NCBI GenBank assembly: GCA_964030475.1
Contig: CAXIPT010000002.1
Location: 5,404,753 to 5,468,752 of the forward strand
Source of the DNA: Tethya wilhelma
Taxonomy: Eukaryota > Porifera > Demospongiae > Tethyida > Tethyidae
Reading direction: 5' to 3'
DNA length: 64,000 nucleotides
Positions 32,347 through 42,473 of the stretch are shown here, piece by piece. Positions within the stretch are counted from its first letter, which is position 1; the number at the start of each line of letters is the position of its first letter. The notes under the pieces were generated by a model. That model was not told where the DNA came from. It did no database searches and saw only the letters and a list, made by a program, of their open reading frames with translations. The position numbers were made by a program, and so were the translations under genes.

Positions 32347-33237
32347 ATGAAAGGTTGGAGCATACTCCTTTTTGCAGCATTTGCAGTAGCTATCTCATCA
32401 GCAGCTCCCTACCACAACAGCACCTATGGTGGTGGAGCTATTCGTATCAAAGTTGATGGCCAGGAGCAAACCAAGTACGTCATCAGTGGAGATTGGTCCC
32501 AAGGGTTTATCAGTGTGAATGGGAACAGTGTTACACTTCGAAAGGGAGGGAGAGTCTATCTTGGAGATTCACCAAGTCTTAGCATGAACTCTTTCTATCA
32601 AATGAACCTTCTCGGAAGAAGATTGAAGTTTGATGTTGACATGAGCAATGTTGGGTGCAACTGTAACGGAGCTCTCTATTTGGTTCAAATGCCTGCCTAC
32701 AACTCCAACCAACAACCACAGCCAGGAAAAGATGGAGAGTATTACTGCGATGCTAATCAAGTTGGTGGAACCTACTGCCCAGAAATGGACGTCATGGAAG
32801 CCAACAAGTACGCAATGGCGTCTACTGCTCACACATGCAACTATGTTGCTCCTCACTATTACCCCACATGTGATCGAGGAGGCTGTGGAACAAACGTCCT
32901 CAATGCTGATGGCGGACAATATGGGCCTGGGAAGTACATTGACACGAACAAACCATTCACTGTTTCCGTGTCTTTTATCAAAGGAGGAGACGGTAAACTA
33001 GCAACCATTAACAACTATTTCTATCAAGAAGGAAGGCACATTGACTTCAATGCTTGCAATCACGACTATCTCCAGTGGATGGGCTACAGTCTACCGGGGA
33101 TTGTTCTCACTATGAGTCTGTGGGGGACGGGAGATGGTGGAATGTCGTGGCTGGATGGAATGTCAGGTTGTCATGGTGCATGTAATCTTGCCGGATCAAG
33201 TGTCATGTTTTCCAACATAGAACTACAAACCCTGTAG
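32347..33237 (+). CDS. Secreted GH7-like glycoside hydrolase, copy 2 (intact)
   Basis: Single exon, 296 residues. The start at 32347 (CACAATGA) is preferred over the upstream ATG at 32299 because it begins a clean signal peptide (MKGWSILLFAAFAVAISSA). Similarity to glycoside hydrolase family 7 runs in order: SFYQMNLLGRRLKFDVDMS, then GCNCNGALYLVQM (family GLNGALYFV), YYCDANQ, the catalytic CPEMDVMEAN (family EMDIWEAN, the ExDxxE signature), TCDRGGCGTN with YGPG (family TCDPDGCDWN and YGPG), and MSLWGTGDGGMSWLDG (family MSLWDDYYANMLWLD). Both catalytic glutamates and the aspartate are kept. It is about 130 residues shorter than typical GH7 cores: the Cys-rich N-terminal strand and several tunnel loops are missing, which would give an open, endoglucanase-like cleft. 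The likely activity is beta-1,4-glucan hydrolysis outside the cell. The exact substrate is inference. Confidence 0.85.
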   Translation: MKGWSILLFAAFAVAISSAAPYHNSTYGGGAIRIKVDGQEQTKYVISGDWSQGFISVNGNSVTLRKGGRVYLGDSPSLSMNSFYQMNLLGRRLKFDVDMSNVGCNCNGALYLVQMPAYNSNQQPQPGKDGEYYCDANQVGGTYCPEMDVMEANKYAMASTAHTCNYVAPHYYPTCDRGGCGTNVLNADGGQYGPGKYIDTNKPFTVSVSFIKGGDGKLATINNYFYQEGRHIDFNACNHDYLQWMGYSLPGIVLTMSLWGTGDGGMSWLDGMSGCHGACNLAGSSVMFSNIELQTL

Positions 33238-34160
33238 TTCACAATTAACATACATCAGTATTCATGATTATGATTTTTTTATAATGTGTGGAAAAATCTA
33301 CTTTTAGTTAAATTTTGGCTTTGCATTCATAATACATGCATTTTTAGTTTGTATGTATGGGTGCTAATTAATAATCAAGATGAGGATAGCACAGAACACT
33401 GCATGTGATGACCACTCCATGGAGTGCTCACTGGTTGCAATACCCTCTAGTTAACTAGATGTGAGAGTTACTAGCCTGCTTGCTACCCTTGCAGAATGAT
33501 CATGACTATCAGCAAACTGCCAAGATTCATGAACTGCACAATCATTGATTCTAGCTAGCTTAGCCATAGATAGCTACTGTATTATCTATGGCTTAGCAGA
33601 CTGCTTTTGAATGTGTATAATATTTATCTGCATGCGCGAGGCAATTTCCATGCACTCAGTGTTATCATTGTAGGACGAGCCTGGGCATGAGACGAAGGCT
33701 TTTCAGCTTCAGAATCTTTTAGCTCAGAACTATACATGCAGTAGCATGCAGTACGTACACTGAGCTGCCAAAAAATCAGCTATATACCCAATATGCATGA
33801 CTTCCTTTTCATTTACCCAGGCTCTCTCCTTTTTCGAGGAGGGAGGGGCCTGGGTACGAGGCTAGGTCATGCATACGTCTTATGAAAATAAGTTTATGCA
33901 CTCAGGCAATTAAAGGTCAGAACCATAATTATAATAGTTAATGTTACAGCAAATGGACACTCATGGAATTATAACATTATAGAGTTACATGTTCAAATTA
34001 CAAAGTATAGGAACACTAGCTGTCGCAAAATCCTAAAATGAGTTTCATCTTTAATAGCTATACAAAATTCAGTGTCATATGTTTATTTCTAAAAATATAT
34101 TTCTACTTCTAAATTTAGCAAAAGTTCCCAGAGTTATTTTAGTATCATGGAGTGCCTGCC
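33238..34160. other. Intergenic stretch
   Basis: No gene supported. A short foldback element of the TAGCCTCGT family (CCCAGGCTCTCTCC to GAGGGGCCTGGGTACGAGGC) lies at about 33818-33864. Confidence 0.55.
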
Positions 34161-37100
34161 TTAAAACACAGTAGCTGCTTTTAGAGCCAAGACAACTGTT
34201 ACAATCAGCACCGCTACAGCTGCATGCATGCACGTATGTATATACATGCACATGTACATAATAATGACATTGCCACATGTTTATGTCATTGATATTCAAA
34301 AACAGTGTAACTTACAGAATTGTACAGCCGGTGCTCCAGCACTGCTGGTCCCCAAGGCTAATAAATAGATAATCATAAAAGAAAGTTTGATAGTAACAAT
34401 GCATTTAAAATAGGTAAGGAATGCATATGTATCCAGCCAAGCAGGGTATATAGGTATATTGTATGCATTTGCATCATGGAGTAGTGGGAGTTTATTATGG
34501 ACCATTATAATTGGCATTTTATTATCATAAAGATATTGTAGAGCGAACCTCGAGCTTGTTGGTCTTGACCAAGTTGGCTAATGTCGTTCATGTCTTCTTG
34601 TGAGAAGCAATTGATGCAGGCATCAAAGGAAGAACCAAGGCAGTGAAAACATTGGGGTGACCTCACTCCATAGCGAACACAGTCTCCAACACACTCAGCA
34701 AGAGTCCCAGCACACAATATCCAACCACGTGTACTACAACCTATGGTATAGTAGAACAATTATAATATTATATGGAAAGTCCATACATCACAACTATATA
34801 CAGGACAAAAGCAAAGAGGAGGGGGGGAGGGGGAGGGGGGAGAGAATGTTGAAAGGGGTCTGAGAGGAGCACGCTCCTATACCCCTCTTTGCATGGGGAA
34901 ACACAATGTCATGCTTTATCATAGCACATAAATTTTACAGTTACACTGTTAGAAATAAGGTGTCCATCAACACCCCAATATTGACTGAAAAATTTTTCGG
35001 GGTGTTACCTAACACTCCAGTGTCGTACAACACCTATTCTGTGTTGAACAACACCCATGGGTGTTTATCAAAACCTTTTGTAAAATAATACTTCATATTC
35101 ATATTTAATACATCTTAGCATCATAACAATACTCACAAATGGCTATATGCAACTTAGAACCATCTAATAGTGCCAAATCACTGACTTTTAAGCAGGCTAA
35201 TTTATATTCAATAATAATGACATCATTACTGAGCATGCTCAGTAGCGCAATTTTGAACTTAGAGTGAGCAGCTGTAAATTTTGTCTTGTGTGAAGATGCT
35301 GAGTTCTTCAACAAAGCCCTGAAAGGATGACTTCTAGGCAGAAAAAACTGAAAAGGAGAGAGTTAAACTTGTCAAGAATTCAATTTGGAGTGCTTGAGGT
35401 AAGAAAAGTTGATGTTTTACAGTCTAACTGAGCTGTACTAACTGGGCTGATATTTATTTTTTCAGCGCCGTTGATAAGGCATTGGAAAAGCTACAATACC
35501 GCCAAATATGACTTCCAGATAGCATAAACAGATGGCTGCAACCTAGATAAACTCAAAATTTGAGGTAAGAACAGCTAGATAAGGCGTACTATTATAAGCT
35601 GTATGGTTGATAACAAATCGTGAACTTTGAACCCTTGTAGATCAGCGCGCTAAGCCTGATCCTGTGAGAGAAAGGCTTACTTGGTCTTAGGAACAGTGAT
35701 GGCAGTTGTGGTGAAATGAAGAGTAACACAAAAGCCGGAAATACACCCATTCATTATGCTAAAAAGACTGATGTAAGTGTAAGCATCATTACAGGTGTGT
35801 ATGTGTGGCGGATAAGTATACATAATATTAGTGTACAAATTAAAAGGGGTGGGAAGACTGAGCTAGCTATATGTACATGTTATGTAGCCATATGTCAATC
35901 AAACAATAATGTCCTCGATCTATTACTGTACAGGTAGCCACAAGCAGCAACTCCCGGCTGGACATTTGTCAAGAAAGACTCTGGACAGATCATAGAAACA
36001 ATTTATGCTGTGTTTGAATTGAATTTTGTTCATGAAATTGATACATTATACAGGTGCTGTGTAGCTACAGAATGTTGTATAGCTGGGTGCTCAATAACAA
36101 CACTGGAGTGTTATATAGCACATAAAAGAGTGCTACGTAACACTCCAGTGAATTTTGAGGGGTGCTCTATAACACTCCAGGGGTGCAAAACTTAAACATT
36201 ACGCGGGACACCCCAAAAAGGTGTTAACCTACACCTTATTTCTAACAGTGTATACATGGGATAAATTACTATAATTCATCAATTAATTTTGTATGACCGT
36301 GTGAAATGATAATACTATTATTATTATACAAATAATTATTGTGAAATTCAATGTATTTACTTTCAATAGCATCTTCTTGGCTCTGCAAAGCTGTATCGAT
36401 TGGAATACAATCCCTGCATTGATCGTACAGTCCTCCAAAGCAGGCAATGCATTGTGGTGATGAGACACCACGCTGTTTACAGTCCACACCGCACTCCGCC
36501 AACTTTACAGCACATTTCGCCATGTCCCATCCACTGCACCCACCTAATGCCATCACTGAACAAAAACATAAATGCTGAAGTTTGGGAAAGGCATGTCTTT
36601 GCATGATGTTTAGCTAGAACTATAAGTTGGTTCACAATCTCAGTGTAAAATGTACTTAAACTACCTGTATGCAGTTTTTATTTTATTATATATATATAGA
36701 GAAAATTCTGATGGTGGGCAAATACTATAAGCCTTATCTATATATCCATGCAATCACAAAATCCCCCCAAAATATTGCGCCTGCACAAATATTATTTTGG
36801 AGGTCAACTTGATTATGCAAGCATGCCTAACAGTCCCTTAATTCGAGTTAAATTTTGATTTGAACTCACCTTCACTCAGCTCTGTACCATTCACATTTGA
36901 TTCTACTATTTCTGGAACACAAAACAGACAATTTTTGTATGACCTGACACAAGTTATGCAGGCGATAGTATCATGGCCGCGTTCACAGGCAATTTCACAC
37001 TGTACAAGTTCTGATGTGCACCTCACCCAGTTGAAAGGACTGCAGTCTTGAGAGTTCAGACCTGTAAAAAAATTAGGAGGCAACAATTGAGTCAAACTCA

Positions 37101-37706
37101 TATACATTAACAGGACTCGGTATATCAACTCAAATTTTTGTTGCTTTCAGACACTATAATATTATGCATGAAATTGCTTTTGATGATTGGTCAACCTTAA
37201 AATTTTCGCAAAAAATTTTTAATAGACTCATGCAATAATATTTAGTCATGCAGGTATAGTACTAACTTAAACAGTATTACCTTGTAGGGTGACCAACGAA
37301 TCAAATTGTTCGTTAAGAGCTATACAACTGATGCAGTCGTCATACAAGTCACCCAAACAGGAGATGCAGGCAGGAGCCAGTGGGTCTGATATACAATTAT
37401 CAGCACAATTGATAGCTGCAGTACCACACTTGATCCAATCCCATGGACTACAACAGTGAGCTGTATGCATGTAGATGTGAGGTATAATAGTTATACGTAT
37501 ACGATTAGGAAATCTGATATAATAAAAATGGCCATACAATTAATGTCATGCACGTATGCATTGGCATGTTCAATTTCTTTTTCTTATATATCTATATAAA
37601 TCTACATGCACCATATAGCTCAAACACATGCACTAGCTCTCTTACCTGAACCAGTTACCAGGGTCATAAAGATCGTGATTGTCTTCTTGGAAAGATTCAT
37701 CATCAT
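34161..37706 (-). CDS. GPI-anchored (predicted) protein with four 8-cysteine repeats
   Basis: Seven exons: 37706-37646, 37460-37281, 37061-36870, 36555-36361, 34740-34549, 34357-34316, 34219-34161. They join to 921 bases, 306 residues, with no frame break. Exon 1 is a signal peptide (MMMNLSKKTITIFMTLVTGS). Exons 2-5 each encode one repeat and are all phase 1-1 (180, 192, 195, 192 bases). The repeat pattern is roughly C-x5-W-x2-C-x6-C-x3-C-x8-10-C-x2-C-x6-C-x2-C, for example CSPWDWIKC and CISCLGDLYDDCISC. After repeat 4 comes a small-residue stretch (GTSSAGAPA) and a purely hydrophobic C-terminus (VAVLIVTVVLALKAATVF), the layout of a GPI-attachment signal. I recognise no named domain. It lies between GH7-like copies 2 and 3, on the opposite strand. 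Reading the last exon in the Cys-containing alternative frame would break phase, so I rejected that. Confidence 0.75.
34944..36250. mobile_element. TA-flanked transposon in an intron of the cysteine-repeat gene
   Basis: Ends CACTGTTAGAAATAAGGTGT and ACACCTTATTTCTAACAGTG are inverted copies, with TA at 34942-34943 and 36251-36252. Inside both arms there are repeated AACACTCCAGTG-type motifs. The middle holds plus-strand scraps of coding-like sequence, including GNTPIHYAKK near 35730, which resembles an ankyrin-repeat start. It accounts for most of the unusually long intron 34741-36360. Confidence 0.75.
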
Positions 37707-38621
37707 GATCGATATATTGATTCGTGATATAATCTTATGCTGTTGAAATAGGTATCCGGGATTTGGTACGGAGAAAGCTAGTAGCTATTATTTGTATAGT
37801 CGTGAGAGTGATTCAAGAAGCAGTCTTTATAATGGAAGGCGATGACCTTTAATACGTACTATTATTAATATTATGCTAGCTGAGTTAAAGTGTTATGATC
37901 AATAGCTATTATAATATTGTAACACTCAAGCATTATATGAAGATAAGGATACATATAAGTTTCTCCTAGCATGTAAGACAATAAAAGTTAATGTTCCAAA
38001 TTAAATAATTCTAAGCTATAACATAACAGATCAACGAATGAACAGACCAATAATTATACATTATATTTATGTAACTATATAAAGTTTAGATCATATCACA
38101 AAACGATGTCAAGGATCGTTTCCTCGGTATAATTATTGCAAAACAAGCACTAAAGTTAATTGTGAAAGATGAGGCAATTGCCTGTCTCTCTCTCTCTCTT
38201 TCGTTAGAAAACATGTTTACACCTGAAATCTGATGAGTCTGATAACTAACAATTATGTACTTGAAAGTAGGCACACAGGCATGCATGACACAGGCAGGCC
38301 GGACTATCACCTAGATAATAATTATATATAGGCTATATAGCAGCCTGGTAAAATGTTATCTTGCTTGTACAGTGTATAGCTATAGCTGTATCATACATGT
38401 GTAAATTTATACTGCAGTTGCCTAGCTGCATGCATGCGTATGCATGACACATCACGACAATTTGAAGGATACAAGATGAGTATACAGCAAACAAGCAACT
38501 AGAGAGGATCACTATCTCCATGGCTTACACATAACTATATATGTATACTATACAACACAATCATGCTACATCAGTCATGTAGTCTTATGATTATCACATG
38601 CATGCACAGTCAAACAATTAA
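37707..38621. other. Intergenic stretch between divergent genes
   Basis: This separates the minus-strand cysteine-repeat gene from the plus-strand GH7-like copy 3, so it probably contains both promoters. No individual element can be supported. Confidence 0.5.
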
Positions 38622-39500
38622 ATGGATGGACTGAGGCTTATTCTCCTTGTTGCCTTTATGGTGTCTTCTACCATAGCAGCTAACAAAGGTACCATCACTA
38701 TTAAGATCAATGGACACCCTCTGACAAAGTATGTCCTCTGTGATGAATGGACCATGAAAACAGCTATTTTAAGCACCACTAGCATCACCCTCAAGGGAGG
38801 CGGCCATATTTATTTGGGTGAGTCATCTTCGGGAAACTTCTCAATCAATTCATTCTATCAAATATCACTTTTGGGCAAAAGGCTCACTTTTGATGCAGAC
38901 ATGAGCAATGTTGGGTGCAATTGTAATGGAGCTCTCTATTTGGTTCAGATGCCGGCCTACAACTCGAACCAAAAACCTGAACCAGGCAAAAACAGAGAGT
39001 ATTACTGTGATGCTAATCAAGTCGGTGGAACCTACTGCCCAGAAATGGATGTCATGGAAGCCAACAAGTATGCAATGGCGTCCACTGCTCACACATGCAA
39101 CTACGTTGCTCCTCACTACTACTCCACATGTGATTGAGGAGGCTGTGGACAAAATGTACTGAATGTCAATGCAAGTGCTTTTGGTCCGGGGAAACAAATC
39201 GACACAAACAAACCTTTCACGCTCTCTGTTTCTTTCGTCAAAGGAGGAGATGGTAAACTAACAACAATCACAAATGAGATCACTCAAAGTGGACGGCAGT
39301 CGGTCAAATTTAACGCCTGTAATCCAAACTATCTCCAGTGGATGGGCTACAGTCTACCTGGTATAGTGCTGACCATGAGTCTCTGGGGTACAAAGAACGG
39401 TGGTATGTCGTGGTTGGATAGGAAGTCGGGTTGCCATGGTGATTGTAATCTTGCTGGATCAAGCGTAACCTTTTCAAACATCCGGATTGATGATCTGTGA
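38622..39500 (+). pseudogene. GH7-like glycoside hydrolase, copy 3, nonsense and frameshift
   Basis: Intronless, with signal peptide MDGLRLILLVAFMVSSTIA and a core about as long as copy 2. The catalytic motif CPEMDVMEAN is intact. At 39135 the CGA of the TCDRGGCG segment has become TGA (a CpG-type change). A few bases later one base is missing (GGACAAAATG against GGAACAAACG). After that the frame is open to the usual C-terminus (MSLWGTKNGGMSWLD). Two independent lesions make this a real pseudogene rather than a sequencing slip. Confidence 0.88.
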
Positions 39501-39952
39501 CAATGTGTAATAGTTGCACACACTATAACTATAAATTTAAGTTCTTTTGCTATAGTTAGTACATGACATCCACAATCATAAGTTTGTTATAGTCATGCAT
39601 CTATATACCCATGCCATACCCGTGCCACTCTAATTCTTTTTAGTGTGAAAGTGGTCTGGGTAAAGGCTATATTTTTGTATTGCATGGTGCTGACTTCCTT
39701 TGAATTCCACGCATGCACATGAATATGTATCATACAAAACCTTATATAGCACTTTACTGCATGTGGGCTTGAATTATGTATGACCATATTCTCATACAAA
39801 AACAAACAATGGGTTGTGTGGATTCAGTACATGACACTATAGCTGTCATGTACATGTCCATGTATGTTCATTTGGTGACAATATACCACCAACTATAATG
39901 ATTACTATAGTCTACATCCGCAGTGTGGCACTCATTATTGTTAGGTTGGCTA

Positions 39953-39961
39953 TATATAAAA
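39953..39961 (+). promoter_or_regulatory. TATA box of the membrane GH7-like gene
   Basis: TATATAAAA about 170 bases before the start codon at 40126. The interval 39501-39950 contains nothing else that I can support. Confidence 0.4.
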
Positions 39962-40125
39962 AGCAGTAACCAATGTTGGAATCAAGCCATTGTATTGATA
40001 TGTTAATACTGAAGAAAGATCACGTATTAAATAGCTGAATCTAAATTAAGTTTGCTTATGTATACCTGTAACAGTTGAGACAAGAGAAATTAATACGCTT
40101 TAACTCTGGTCTCCAAATAACAGCA

Positions 40126-41358
40126 ATGAAGTCCAGTGACCTAGCAACTAATTTTGAGCTGGAGAAACCGGTTTACACAACAAGAACAGTCAGCAGCAAA
40201 TGCACAGCGATAATTTTCATCTGTATCGGCATAGGTATAGCCACATCTCTTATCGCTCTCTCTATAAGTATCTGGGCTGCTCTAAAGTCTTCATCAGAAG
40301 CAAGCTGTTCGGTTGAGTGGCAAGAACAAGTTCAAACCGAGCTTACAAGCCTCAGAACACAAGCCAGCACTCTAGCAAGCACATGTGAGTGTATTAATAC
40401 TGAGGAAGGTCGAACCGATTCAAATAACATTGTGAGTGAAACCGTTAGCAATGCTGGAGCGACCACAACCGCTGAATCAGGTAGTGAAGTTGTTCCTCCA
40501 TCTCTTTCACCTGGTGGTGATGTAACGGACAACAGATTTGGTGCCATAGGGTTCACAATCAATGGACAGCTACAAACAAAATTTGTTATCTTTGCCGAAT
40601 GGGCTAGGCAATACGTTCAAGTGAACACGACTAGCGTCACCTTACAAGGAGGAGGGAGAGTATACCTTGGCAATAGACCCACGGGCGAAAACAATATGTT
40701 CACAACCGACGTGTTCTACCAAGTACCACTGCTTGGAAAAAGATTGACGTTTGAAGTTGACTTGAGTCAAGTGGGATGCAATTGCAATGGGGCTCTTTAC
40801 TTTATCGACATGCCAGCACACGACTCATCCCAGCAACCAGCGCCCGGAGAACACGGTGACCATTACTGTGATGAAAATGGGGTCGGAGGATTCTTCTGCC
40901 CAGAAATGGACGTCTTGGAATCAAACAAATTCGCCATGTCGACAACAGCTCACACATGTACCTATGTTCCACCAAGCTACTACTCTAACTGCGACGGTGC
41001 TGGCTGTGCAACAAATATTTTGGCAGTGGATATTAACGCCTTTGGACCGGGCAGACGAATTGATACAAACCATCCCTTTACTCTATCTACACAATTCATT
41101 CAAGGACAAGGTGGTCTACTAACAACAGTTAGAAATACCCTAACCCAAGGTAGTGAGATGTTTCAATTCGATGTTTGCAATCCCGACTATCTTCAACACA
41201 TGGGCCCCAGTCTACCTGAGATCGTGATGAGTATGAGTCTATGGGGAACTGGGGATGGTGGTTTAGCGTGGCTGGATGGAAGATCAGGGTGCAGAGGGGC
41301 ATGCAACCTTGCACAGTCGAGTGTTACCTTCTCAAATTTTCGACTTGATGATCTTTAA
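40126..41358 (+). CDS. Membrane-anchored GH7-like glycoside hydrolase, copy 4 (intact)
   Basis: Single exon, 410 residues from the Met at 40126 (GCAATGAAG); an upstream in-frame ATG at 40075 would add 17 residues. There is no cleavable signal. Instead a cytoplasmic N-terminus of about 27 residues precedes one membrane helix (AIIFICIGIGIATSLIALSI), giving a type II orientation with the enzyme outside. A Ser/Thr-rich stalk follows up to about residue 140, then the GH7-like core: GCNCNGALYFIDM, CPEMDVLESN (ExDxxE kept), NCDGAGCATN, FGPG, and MSLWGTGDGGLAWLDG. It is clearly more diverged from copies 1-3 than they are from each other. Expected role: hydrolysis of a beta-glucan or related polymer at the cell surface. 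Substrate is unproven. Confidence 0.85.
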   Translation: MKSSDLATNFELEKPVYTTRTVSSKCTAIIFICIGIGIATSLIALSISIWAALKSSSEASCSVEWQEQVQTELTSLRTQASTLASTCECINTEEGRTDSNNIVSETVSNAGATTTAESGSEVVPPSLSPGGDVTDNRFGAIGFTINGQLQTKFVIFAEWARQYVQVNTTSVTLQGGGRVYLGNRPTGENNMFTTDVFYQVPLLGKRLTFEVDLSQVGCNCNGALYFIDMPAHDSSQQPAPGEHGDHYCDENGVGGFFCPEMDVLESNKFAMSTTAHTCTYVPPSYYSNCDGAGCATNILAVDINAFGPGRRIDTNHPFTLSTQFIQGQGGLLTTVRNTLTQGSEMFQFDVCNPDYLQHMGPSLPEIVMSMSLWGTGDGGLAWLDGRSGCRGACNLAQSSVTFSNFRLDDL

Positions 41359-42302
41359 ATTATTTAATTTTGTTTCGTGACTCTGCACGTATGATATTAT
41401 GCACAAGTCAAATAAGACTGCATGTTAATAACATGAGATATTATATTATGCACATATTTAGCTATGTGATTCACTGAAGATAATACATAATAATTATGCA
41501 TTGTCAAAATATTTATTTGTTAATTGCCAAGTTTATAATACACAGCTAGGAAATTATGAAAAAACCAACAGATCATATATCATAATAACCATATACAGTA
41601 AGTTAAGGAAGACTTATACTCACATTACTGTATGGAATTAAGACATTAACCCAAACATTGAAACACCACACATCAAGGGTATTGGAAGTATCACAATAAA
41701 CTATATAACTATACGTCTCTTATATCGGCACATATTCACTGGGTGAATAGAGATTACCTATGGACAGCAAGCAAGACGTGCATCAAAACTGTAGAAAGGC
41801 TTAATTCAATGACATGTAATCCTATATGGACAATCAATAGGTTAAAGGGAAGGTAGGGTATCGTTTATGTTGCACTAGAGGTAAAATTGACTGGTTTACT
41901 ATCAAAAACTTTTTTTCAAGGTATATACTCACTGTTACAGCATCAGTATTATATGTTAATGTGTGATACAGAAATTATTACACAGAGAAGAAAATGTGAG
42001 GCCGAGAAAGACAGTTCAATTCATAGGGGTTTGCATGAGTGAGTGAGTGAGCGAGTGTATGCGTGTATATAATTATTACAACAATTATGTCATACGAAGA
42101 GTGATTTATATGTAGTCAAAGAGCTTGAAGATATGGCATAAGTATTTCACAATGAAAATTTGGGGAAAAAATTTAAAGTTTATACCTATTATCAGTCTAC
42201 ATGTTAGTCTTAACTCCTAAACAGATTCTGAGCATATATATCTGTTGGACAAGTTAATGGATATTCAAAAGTGTAATACATTGTACTTGGTTGATGTGTA
42301 AT
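41359..42302. other. Stretch between convergent GH7-like and TRRAP genes
   Basis: This is the shared 3' flank of the two genes. A short GTGA repeat lies near 42035-42053. No further gene is visible. Confidence 0.55.
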
Positions 42303-42415
42303 TTAGAGCCATGGGTTCCAAGAAGGGTCCATCCTAGAGATATTCTCAATATTGGCAGCTGCATTGATCAGTACAGTAACCTTGGACTCACCATCAACAA
42401 GCTGGGCTAAGTCTA

Positions 42416-42473
<58 letters not shown>

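Noticed and set aside
32569..32919. 116-codon antisense frame inside GH7-like copy 2 (and the similar one at 38865-39197)
   Set aside because: Antisense shadows caused by the codon composition of the GH7-like genes; the sense frames carry the conserved motifs.
34075..34299. Cys-containing reading of the last exon of the cysteine-repeat gene (SGADCNSCLGSKSSYC)
   Set aside because: It fits the repeat theme superficially but is out of phase with the upstream exons. The in-phase reading gives a clean hydrophobic tail and stop and makes the total length divisible by three.
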